Source: Fimousia sp036311565
Lineage (GTDB): Bacteria; Bacillota; Clostridia; Lachnospirales; Lachnospiraceae
DNA length: 28,781 nt
NCBI GenBank assembly: GCA_036311565.1
Contig: JAXJPR010000015.1
Coordinates: 1-28,781 of the forward strand
Direction: 5' to 3'
Positions 22,722 through 28,781 of the stretch are shown here, piece by piece. The notes under the pieces were generated by a model. It saw only the letters and a list, made by a program, of their open reading frames with translations, searched no databases and was not told the origin of the DNA. Made by a program: the position numbers and the translations under genes. Position 1 is the first letter of the stretch, and each line of letters starts with the position of its first letter.

Positions 22722-23626
22722 TACAGTTTTGACTTTCCTTCCTTACGTTCTAATTCTTCTAAGGCCTTTAATTCTGCATCCTGAGGAGTCTGGTTATTTT
22801 TCTTTTTTCGTTTCGGTTTAAAGTGTAAATCACTGATTTTATATTCCCGGATCTCTTTTTCCCCAGTTTCATCTTCAACGATTACTTTTACTTTCTGACG
22901 CAGTACATTCACCCGCTGTACTTCGCCTTTTAATCCATCATTAGTCTTTACAATATCGCCTGTATTCGGAAGCTTTTTATTCAGATATTCATATGTTTCC
23001 TGCTCATGCTTTAAACAGCACATTAACCTTCCGCATACTCCTGAAATCTTGGTCGGATTTAATGATAAATTTTGTTCTTTTGCCATTTTAATAGAAACTG
23101 GCACAAACTCTGACAAGTGCGTATGACAGCAAAGACTTCTTCCACAGATTCCTATGCCTCCTAAAATTTTTGTCTCATCCCGGACACCGATCTGCCGCAG
23201 TTCAATTCTTGTTTTAAATACAGAAGCTAAATCTTTTACCAATTCTCTAAAATCAATTCTTCCATCTGCTGTAAAATAAAATAATACTTTATTATTATCA
23301 AATGTATACTCGGTATCAATTAACTTCATTTCCAGTCCATGTTTTTCAATCTTTTCTAAACAAATCTGGAATGCTTCTTTACTTTTTCTTTTATTTTCTT
23401 CATTAATGGTATCATCTTCCGGTGTCGCAATTCGAATGACCGATTTCAGCGTGGAAATAACCTTTTCGGATTTAATCTTTCTTCTTCCCAATACGACCTT
23501 TCCATATTCAATGCCTCTCGCTGTCTCAACGATTACATTCTGTCCCACCTCAATTTCCAGGTCATTGGGACTGAAAAAATATATTTTTCCGTTTTGTCTA
23601 AAACGGACTCCTATTACTTCTACCAT
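22721..23626 (-). CDS. ricT: RicT (YaaT/PSP1) regulatory iron-sulfur protein
   Basis: A 301-residue PSP1-domain protein. Cysteines are in two groups, CGRSLCC (161-167) and CGRLMCC (198-204), as in RicT. In B. subtilis, RicT with RicA and RicF carries [4Fe-4S] clusters, affects RNase Y-dependent mRNA maturation, and promotes sporulation, competence and biofilm. The N-terminus VIGVRFRQNGKIYFF is standard. The C-terminal part has KVKVIVEDETGEKEIRE and a lysine-rich tail. It overlaps the end of holB by seven bases, with AGGAG inside holB. Its partners RicA and RicF are not in the window. Confidence 0.93.
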   Translation of the reverse strand: MVEVIGVRFRQNGKIYFFSPNDLEIEVGQNVIVETARGIEYGKVVLGRRKIKSEKVISTLKSVIRIATPEDDTINEENKRKSKEAFQICLEKIEKHGLEMKLIDTEYTFDNNKVLFYFTADGRIDFRELVKDLASVFKTRIELRQIGVRDETKILGGIGICGRSLCCHTHLSEFVPVSIKMAKEQNLSLNPTKISGVCGRLMCCLKHEQETYEYLNKKLPNTGDIVKTNDGLKGEVQRVNVLRQKVKVIVEDETGEKEIREYKISDLHFKPKRKKKNNQTPQDAELKALEELERKEGKSKL

Positions 23627-24612
23627 TTTGTTCCGTTCTCCTTCATCGCAAACAAGAGAAGTTCCAATGTTACATCAAAATTAACATTTGCATTCAATCT
23701 TACTTTTGCTTTTTCTATTTCTTTAATAATACGGTCAATTCCTTCGAAACTTAAGTAAATAGACTGCTTTTTCATCAGGGAAAACTTATCTTTAAATACA
23801 GTCTTATTAGGAAGACCGGTTACTTTCAGAATTAAAATATCACGATAAAAAATTGTAATAATATCTAAAAACTCAAAAATTCTTTCTTTATAGTTTTCCA
23901 TCTGCTTCAAATATAATACAATCTCATGAATATTCCATTCTTTAATATGCGCCAGCATATTCAGACAATGATTTTTCAGTTCTTCGAACTCTTTGGATTC
24001 CATCACTTTGATTGCCTTGCCGATATTTCCCATAGAATATGCAACTGCCAGATCTTCTTTTTCACATCCTTCTCCGTAATGTTCGCGAATATATGCTCTG
24101 ACTTGTTCCTCTTTTACAGGTCCAAAATTCAGATTGATACATCTGGAACGAATCGTTTCTAAAAATGTATCTTTATTATCTGCCAGTAAAATAATAACTG
24201 CATATTCTGGCGGCTCTTCAATGGTCTTTAACAGAGCATTCTGTGCCATCACATTCATTTTATCCGCCTCATCGATAATATAAATCTTATAATCGCTGCT
24301 ATATGGTCTTACTGCTATCGTGTTGTTTACCTGATTACGAATATCATCTACAGTAATCACCGCTTTTTCATGAGTTACATAAATAACATCTGGATGGTTC
24401 ATAGAGTCGATCTGTATACAGGACTGACACTGTCCACAACTATCTTTTTCTTCGCACAACAGCGCCTTGGCAAATGCTTTTGCGATTGTCAGCTTACCAG
24501 TTCCTTCTTCCCCATTAAAAATGTAGGCATGAGAAACTTGTCCTTCTGCAATTGCTTTTTCTAAATGCTCAATGTTCTGTTCGTGTCCTATAATTTTTTG
24601 AAAATTACTCAT
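23620..24612 (-). CDS. holB: DNA polymerase III delta' subunit
   Basis: Clamp-loader subunit that helps place the sliding clamp on DNA during replication. The 330-residue AAA+ protein has a P-loop GEEGTGKLT (34-42). A four-cysteine zinc module has cysteines at 53, 59, 62 and 65 (LLCEEKDSCGQCQSC). VITVDDIRNQ, YIIDEADKMNVMAQNALLKT and IRSRCINLNF follow. The end of the chain is the usual collar helices. YaaQ (DarA) and YaaR, which lie between tmk and holB in B. subtilis, are missing here. Only 45 bases separate tmk and holB. Confidence 0.93.
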   Translation of the reverse strand: MSNFQKIIGHEQNIEHLEKAIAEGQVSHAYIFNGEEGTGKLTIAKAFAKALLCEEKDSCGQCQSCIQIDSMNHPDVIYVTHEKAVITVDDIRNQVNNTIAVRPYSSDYKIYIIDEADKMNVMAQNALLKTIEEPPEYAVIILLADNKDTFLETIRSRCINLNFGPVKEEQVRAYIREHYGEGCEKEDLAVAYSMGNIGKAIKVMESKEFEELKNHCLNMLAHIKEWNIHEIVLYLKQMENYKERIFEFLDIITIFYRDILILKVTGLPNKTVFKDKFSLMKKQSIYLSFEGIDRIIKEIEKAKVRLNANVNFDVTLELLLFAMKENGTKW

Positions 24613-24657
24613 ATTCTCTCGCCTCTTTTCTATGAATCTAATACAAAATATTCTTAC

Positions 24658-25284
24658 TTATCTTGCATCGATAATGGCATCCACAATTTCTTTTATCTGA
24701 TTATGGATTGCTTCGATGGTTTGTGTCCCATCAATCATTTGGATTCTTTCTGGATGTTCTTTTGCCAACATACCATATCCTTCAGAAACCTTCTCGTGAA
24801 ATGTGACCGCTTCCAATTCCATCCGGTCCAGTTTTGCTTGTTTTTTCTTTCGCTGAATTCCTTCTTTGCCCTTAATATCCAACAGAATTGTAACATCTGG
24901 TACGGTATCACCAATTGCATACTGATTCACTTCATAAACAAGCTTTGGTCCCATACCTCTTGCAATTCCCTGATAAACTGCTGAGGAATCTACAAAACGG
25001 TCGCAGATAACGATTTTATTTTCTTTCAATGCCGGACGAATTACTTCTTCTATCAGCTGCGCTCTTGCAGATGCATACAATAAAAGTTCTGTCATATGTC
25101 CCATCTCTGTAAATTCTGGATTCAAAATTACAGATCGGATTGCTTCACTGATAACAGTTCCTCCGGGTTCTCTACATAATATTATATCATATCCTTTATT
25201 CGATAAATAGTCTTTTAATTTCTCAATTTGTGTAGATTTTCCGGCTCCATCCGGTCCTTCCATTGTGATAAATAAACCTGACAT
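24658..25284 (-). CDS. tmk: Thymidylate kinase
   Basis: Phosphorylates dTMP to dTDP, essential for dTTP supply. The 208-residue protein has the P-loop EGPDGAGKST (9-18), the CREPGGT motif and the DRFVDSSAVYQG lid/substrate motif. It is the full family length. The lid region GIQRKKKQAKLDRME is lysine-rich as in the Gram-positive type. The ATG at 25284 has GAGGAG in front and lies ten bases after the decarboxylase gene. A dUTPase elsewhere in the window supplies the same dTMP route. Confidence 0.96.
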   Translation of the reverse strand: MSGLFITMEGPDGAGKSTQIEKLKDYLSNKGYDIILCREPGGTVISEAIRSVILNPEFTEMGHMTELLLYASARAQLIEEVIRPALKENKIVICDRFVDSSAVYQGIARGMGPKLVYEVNQYAIGDTVPDVTILLDIKGKEGIQRKKKQAKLDRMELEAVTFHEKVSEGYGMLAKEHPERIQMIDGTQTIEAIHNQIKEIVDAIIDAR

Positions 25285-25294
25285 GCTTTCTCCT

Positions 25295-26683
25295 CTATGC
25301 TTTGATTATTCTTATCATTCTACCTTCTAAATCAGCCATTCCTCTGATTTTTAAATGCTTCTTCCAATACTCTTTTATTTTTTGAATGCAAGCTTCATTG
25401 ATACGTTCTCCTGGAACGATCAATGGAATTCCTGGTGGATATAGATATACATATTCCCCACTGGCTGCTCCACAGCTTTCCTCAATAGGAATGGTTTCCA
25501 TTTTCTTTCTCTTTGCTTGATTGGGTATATATACCTGTTCATTTTCAATCATCCATTTAGAAAATTTTAAAGCTTTTTTCCCACTAATTTTTTCATCGAT
25601 TTCTTTTAAAGCCTGTGCAAGACGTTTCAATCCTTCTTCCGTATCGCATACGCTGGTCATGGCAAGACAGTACGTCTCCTGTGCCATTTCCATCTGCAAA
25701 TGATAGTTATTTAATAATATATCATATAATTGTTTCCCTGTCATATCTGTTTTGGATGTAGAAATAACCAGTTTTCCCGGATCATGGTTTGGAACCAGAT
25801 ACAGTTTTTTTAAAGTCATCAGCTCTTTCTTTAAATGTTTTAAATTCCTTCCATACTGCTTAAATTGATCTTTTCCATCTATCCCAAAGGAAATAGCATA
25901 ATCAATAGATGCACAAAGCAAATAAGACGGACTAGTCGACTCAAAATAGTCAATACATTCTTGTACTCTATATATCGGCACTTTTTCAGAACACACATGA
26001 ATGACTGCGGTCTGAGTCAATGCAGGCATTGTTTTATGCAAACTTTGAATGACTAAATCTGCTCCAGAATTAATTGCACTTTTTGGTACCTCTTCCATAA
26101 ATGGAAAATGTGCTCCATGAGCCTCATCTACAATCAATACCATATCTTTTCCTTTTATTATGCTGGCAATGGATTCTATCTCCATGACCATACCTTCATA
26201 AGTAGGACTTACCAACATGACCGCCTTTGCTTCAGGATATTTATCCACAATTTTTTGTAGTTCTGCACAATTTATGTTCGTGACCAGCCCATTTTCCTCT
26301 TCTGTTTCGGGATAAATGTAAACTGGATGTAATCCCAGCAATTCCACTGCCATATATACAGACTTGTGGCAATTTCTGCCCATAATAATAGTATCTCCTA
26401 AATTACATACAGATGCAATGGCTGCCATAATACCTGAAGTACTTCCGTTGACCAGATAAAAAGTTTCTTTTGTCCCATAAAATGCTTTTGCACAATCCAT
26501 AGACTGTCGAAACATCTCTTCTGGCGCATGCAGATCATCCAATCCATCAATTTCAGTAAAATCTACTTCATATGGATGTACTCCTTGAAATATATTACTA
26601 ATTATCCTTTTATGTCCTGGCATATGAAAAGGATAATCTCCATTTTTGCTATGCAATATCATATTATCATATATTATTCCCAT
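25295..26683 (-). CDS. Orn/Lys/Arg decarboxylase-family PLP enzyme (YaaO-like)
   Basis: A fold-type I PLP enzyme of 462 residues. The lysine that binds PLP is K217 in SLHKTMPALTQ. DEAHGAHFPF (186-195) holds the Asp that contacts the cofactor nitrogen, and FYLVNGSTSGIMAAI binds the phosphate. YPPGIPLIVPGE near the C-terminus is the usual family C-terminal motif. Shorter than the roughly 700-residue E. coli decarboxylases, it lacks the N-terminal wing domain, as in B. subtilis YaaO and SpeA. The substrate (arginine, lysine or ornithine) cannot be told, so polyamine synthesis is only likely. It heads the six-gene operon. AGGAAGG lies about nine bases before the ATG. Confidence 0.88.
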   Translation of the reverse strand: MGIIYDNMILHSKNGDYPFHMPGHKRIISNIFQGVHPYEVDFTEIDGLDDLHAPEEMFRQSMDCAKAFYGTKETFYLVNGSTSGIMAAIASVCNLGDTIIMGRNCHKSVYMAVELLGLHPVYIYPETEEENGLVTNINCAELQKIVDKYPEAKAVMLVSPTYEGMVMEIESIASIIKGKDMVLIVDEAHGAHFPFMEEVPKSAINSGADLVIQSLHKTMPALTQTAVIHVCSEKVPIYRVQECIDYFESTSPSYLLCASIDYAISFGIDGKDQFKQYGRNLKHLKKELMTLKKLYLVPNHDPGKLVISTSKTDMTGKQLYDILLNNYHLQMEMAQETYCLAMTSVCDTEEGLKRLAQALKEIDEKISGKKALKFSKWMIENEQVYIPNQAKRKKMETIPIEESCGAASGEYVYLYPPGIPLIVPGERINEACIQKIKEYWKKHLKIRGMADLEGRMIRIIKA

Positions 26684-26917
26684 AATATCATGCCTTCCTT
26701 TTTTCTTTATTTTCTCATTGTTTGAACAAATTTTCTATAAAAACTTTACATTCTTCTTCATCTCTTAGTATACTATTTATGACAGTCACTTCCAAACTTA
26801 AGCCCTACACTCAAGTTTTTCAAGTAAAAATGAAAAATCTCTGTAAAAACTTTCATTTTCTCTAAAAACAGTACTTAATTTTGTGCAAAAAAATAGGTAT
26901 TTTTTAATTTTTATTTA

Positions 26918-26948
26918 TTGACTTAACCCTTAGTTTCAGCTTTATAAT
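26918..26948 (+). promoter_or_regulatory. Promoter with 19-bp spacer upstream of merR, MerR-type architecture
   Basis: TTGACT (26918-26923) and TATAAT (26943-26948) are 19 bases apart, longer than the usual 17. Promoters controlled by MerR proteins have this spacing. Between them CTTAACC and GTTTCAG, four bases apart, form an imperfect dyad (5 of 7 positions). Confidence 0.5.
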
Positions 26949-27000
26949 AGTTAACGAAGATAACACTTAAGACTTTCTTCTTAAAATTTAACACACACGA

Positions 27001-27038
27001 GTAAAAAGGCTGAAACACAAAAGTTTCAGCCTTTTTAC
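27001..27038 (+). terminator. Strong hairpin between promoter and merR, terminator or attenuator
   Basis: A perfect 16-bp stem GTAAAAAGGCTGAAAC/GTTTCAGCCTTTTTAC with loop ACAAAA. It ends 36 bases before the merR start. A transcript from the promoter at 26918-26948 would be about 85 bases if stopped here. Confidence 0.75.
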
Positions 27039-27074
27039 ATGGGAGAGAAATAATTAATAAATATAGGAGTTATT

Positions 27075-27884
27075 ATGTACGAAAAAAAAATTGGAACTCT
27101 TGCTAAATTTGCCGGAGTCACATCACACACCATTAAATATTACGAAAAAGAGGGATTCTTCTCTTCGATCCGAGATAATCATTCCAATTATCGGTTTTAC
27201 AATTTAAGCAGCTGTGCTTATATTCTTGAATGTGTCAAATACCGAAATCTTGGTTTTTCTGTAAAAGAATTAAATACTTTATGTAAAATCGCAGACAGCA
27301 ATACCATTAATAAAATGTTACTTCAACGAATGGATGATCTAAATGATGAAATACAATTATTATCAAAGAAAAAAGAAATGACGAAGTCCTATTACGATGA
27401 ATTATGCAGTATTGAGGAAAAATTAGATGATTGGTTTATCTACAATTTTCCAGAAAATTATTTTCTGGCACAAACAGAACAATTAGAATATTTAGATGAA
27501 TATGAAATGGAAAAGAACGGAATTAATCTGATTGATTATCTACCATATGCAAAATCATGTGTAAAATTTCCAAAGGATACTTTAAATGGATTATCCAATT
27601 CTTTTTATTGGGGACAAATCATAGAACCTCAGTATGCACCAGATGATTTATTAGAAAAACGTCCTGAAATGAAAAAAATCGGTGGAACAAAGCAAAAAGC
27701 TTTTGTAACTTATCTTGCACTGAACAATAAAAACTATACTTCTAATGAAGATTTAGTCATGCGTATCCGAGAAATTTACCAACAATTTTCTTCCATTTTC
27801 TATGGAGATGCTTACGCACTTCGTATGAAGATCGCCTATGAACCAAAAGAGACCCATTATTTTAAAGTTTATATACTTATTTAA
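27075..27884 (+). CDS. MerR-family regulator with GyrI-like effector domain
   Basis: A 269-residue activator/repressor. Residues 1-75 form the MerR winged helix: IGTLAKFAGVTSHTIKYYEK then the arginine-containing second wing RFYNLSSCAYILECVKYRNLGFS. A coiled-coil dimer helix (about 80-120, KMLLQRMDDLNDEIQLLSKK) joins it to a C-terminal ligand domain (about 125-269). That domain ends GDAYALRMKIAYEPKETHYF then a final strand, like GyrI-like small-molecule binding domains. The ligand is not known. Its ribosome binding site is AGGAG five bases before the ATG. The gene stands alone, and its own promoter region has the spacing that MerR proteins act on, suggesting autoregulation. Confidence 0.85.
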   Translation: MYEKKIGTLAKFAGVTSHTIKYYEKEGFFSSIRDNHSNYRFYNLSSCAYILECVKYRNLGFSVKELNTLCKIADSNTINKMLLQRMDDLNDEIQLLSKKKEMTKSYYDELCSIEEKLDDWFIYNFPENYFLAQTEQLEYLDEYEMEKNGINLIDYLPYAKSCVKFPKDTLNGLSNSFYWGQIIEPQYAPDDLLEKRPEMKKIGGTKQKAFVTYLALNNKNYTSNEDLVMRIREIYQQFSSIFYGDAYALRMKIAYEPKETHYFKVYILI

Positions 27885-27903
27885 TAAACATCTTTATACA
27901 TAA

Positions 27904-27935
27904 AAAAGCCTTAAGAATTTATTCTTAAGGCTTTT
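27904..27935. terminator. Bidirectional terminator between merR and the tRNA cluster
   Basis: A perfect 15-bp stem AAAAGCCTTAAGAAT/ATTCTTAAGGCTTTT with a TT loop. It lies 20 bases after merR and just after the 3' end of tRNA-Lys, so it ends both the merR and the rRNA-tRNA transcripts. Confidence 0.88.
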
Positions 27936-27940
27936 CTTCG

Positions 27941-28013
27941 TGAGCGTGCGGGGGTTCGAACCCCGGACAACTTGATTAAAAGTCAAGTGCTCTACCAACT
28001 GAGCTACACACCC
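27941..28013 (-). tRNA. tRNA-Lys (anticodon TTT)
   Basis: 73 bases. Cloverleaf: acceptor GGGTGTG/CACGCTC with two wobble pairs, loop CTTTTAA, T-arm CGGGG-TTCGAAC-CCCCG, discriminator A. CCA is not encoded. It is last in the cluster. Confidence 0.95.
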
Positions 28014-28057
28014 ATATCTATTTTAACATTAAAACTATATTATATATAGCCTTAGAA

Positions 28058-28130
<73 letters not shown>

Positions 28131-28142
28131 GTTTAAAAGAAG

Positions 28143-28216
<74 letters not shown>

Positions 28217-28226
28217 ATATTATAAA

Positions 28227-28308
28227 TGGATGGAGAAGGATTCGAACCTTCGAAGGCGTTGCCAACAGATTTACAGTCTGCCCCCTTTGGCCACTCGGGA
28301 ATCCATCC
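28227..28308 (-). tRNA. tRNA-Tyr (anticodon GTA)
   Basis: 82 bases, class II with a long variable arm. Acceptor GGATGGA/TCCATCC, anticodon loop CTGTAAA, discriminator A. Confidence 0.95.
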
Positions 28309-28343
28309 ACATTTTATACAAAAATAGATTTTCGCATAAAAAA

Positions 28344-28416
28344 AGCCGACGATCGGACTTGAACCGATAACCTGCTGATTACAAATCAGCTGCTCTGCCA
28401 ATTGAGCCACGACGGC
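28344..28416 (-). tRNA. tRNA-Thr (anticodon TGT)
   Basis: 73 bases. Acceptor GCCGTCG/CGTCGGC, anticodon stem GCTGA/TCAGC around TTTGTAA, discriminator T. Confidence 0.95.
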
Positions 28417-28422
28417 ATAAAA

Positions 28423-28495
28423 TGGGACCAACAGGGCTCGAACCTGTGACCCCCTGCTTGTAAGGCAGGTGCTCTCCCAGCTGAGCTATGATCCC
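28423..28495 (-). tRNA. tRNA-Val (anticodon TAC)
   Basis: 73 bases. Acceptor GGGATCA/TGGTCCC with one wobble, anticodon stem CCTGC/GCAGG around CTTACAA, discriminator A. Confidence 0.95.
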
Positions 28496-28520
28496 ATTTA
28501 GAAAATATAAAATTTTCAAA

Positions 28521-28594
28521 CGACCCAGAAGGGACTCGAACCCTCGACCTCCGCCGTGACAGGGCGGCGCTCTAACCAACTGAGCCACTAGGCC
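28521..28594 (-). tRNA. tRNA-Asp (anticodon GTC)
   Basis: 74 bases. Acceptor GGCCTAG/CTGGGTC with two wobbles, anticodon stem CCGCC/GGCGG around CTGTCAC, discriminator G as in Asp tRNAs. It is the first tRNA after 23S rRNA. Confidence 0.95.
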
Positions 28595-28724
28595 TTATAA
28601 CAGAATAAGACTAAAAGCTTTTGCTTTTGGTCTCATCCCAAAGGATGTACCTTAAAAACTACATACAGATCCTATAACTTCTTCCATCTATCTTTTCAGT
28701 ACTTCAAACATCTACAGCCATTCT
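28595..28724 (-). other. Spacer between 23S rRNA and tRNA-Asp
   Basis: 130 bases with no 5S rRNA. A 10-bp stem with one mismatch (GACCAAAAGC/GCTTTTAGTC, near 28612-28635) and a smaller CATCC/GGATG hairpin could be processing sites of the rRNA precursor. Confidence 0.6.
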
Positions 28725-28781
28725 GGTTAAGACCTCGACCGATTAGTGACAGTCAGCTCCATGTGTTGCCACACTTCCACC
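28725..28781 (-). rRNA. 23S rRNA, 3' end only
   Basis: On the minus strand the sequence running to about 28725 contains GAGCTGAC then CTAATCGGTCGAGG and CTTAACC. This is the conserved 3' end of 23S rRNA (helix closing the molecule). The gene continues beyond the right edge. The exact 3' end is approximate by a few bases. Confidence 0.92.

Larger units (their letters stand above)
26684..27074. other. Gene-free AT-rich interval between YaaO-like and MerR genes
   Basis: No coding frame with a ribosome binding site is visible. On the plus strand it holds a promoter with a long spacer (26918-26948) and a strong hairpin (27001-27038), described separately. A weaker repeat AAAATGAAA/TTTCATTTT lies near 26827-26866. 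The rest is unassigned. The minus-strand promoter for the YaaO operon should lie here but is not clear. Confidence 0.5.

Noticed and set aside
28595..28724. Possible 5S rRNA between 23S and tRNA-Asp
   Set aside because: The conserved 5S core is absent and the interval shows only short hairpins.

Overview
The window looks like chromosome of a low-GC, spore-forming Firmicute, most likely a Lachnospiraceae-type Clostridium relative. The support is AT-rich sequence, strong AGGAGG ribosome binding sites, sporulation genes (pdaA-like, spmA, spmB, ricT, abrB-like), a four-subunit 2-oxoacid:ferredoxin oxidoreductase, a Bacillus-like yaaO-tmk-holB-ricT-trmN6-rsmI order, and a 23S rRNA end with seven tRNAs. 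No phage, insertion sequence or CRISPR array is visible.

Layout. 1-1264: the end of a DUF4367/anti-sigma-like membrane protein, then a small secreted protein and a terminator. 1265-1701: no intact gene, but a possible remnant of a small membrane protein. 1788-4706 (minus strand): MTA/SAH nucleosidase, a three-helix membrane protein translationally coupled to a PdaA-like lipoprotein deacetylase, and a dUTPase. 4821-6700 (plus): a TSCPD protein, MurG and a nitroreductase. 6767-8716 (minus): methionyl-tRNA synthetase. 8872-12407 (plus): a DUF885 putative metallopeptidase and a divergent ATP-type PEP carboxykinase behind a perfect consensus promoter. 12455-16106 (minus): a FabT-like MarR regulator and the porGDAB operon. 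16298-20630: spmB and spmA, separated by a DUF805 gene and a TetM/EF-G-like GTPase fused to a YacP/Rae1-type NYN nuclease. 20801-26683: an AbrB-like regulator converging on the six-gene minus-strand housekeeping operon. 27075-27884: a MerR/GyrI-like regulator with an unusual leader. 27941 to the end (minus): tRNAs Lys, Phe, fMet, Tyr, Thr, Val and Asp (listed by rising coordinate) and the 3' end of 23S rRNA, with no 5S gene between.

Functional links. Nucleotide hygiene and replication (dUTPase, tmk, holB), translation (metG, rsmI, trmN6, the GTPase, tRNAs, rRNA), wall and spore cortex (murG, pdaA, spmA, spmB) and anaerobic central carbon metabolism (PEPCK, porGDAB) share the segment. The most notable gene is the GTPase-nuclease fusion at 17306-19945. 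It joins a ribosome-binding translational GTPase to a relative of an endonuclease known to cut mRNA in the ribosomal A site, and its very short leader can fold in two ways that affect the Shine-Dalgarno sequence.

All family assignments come from reading motifs and remembered family features. No search or structure prediction was run.
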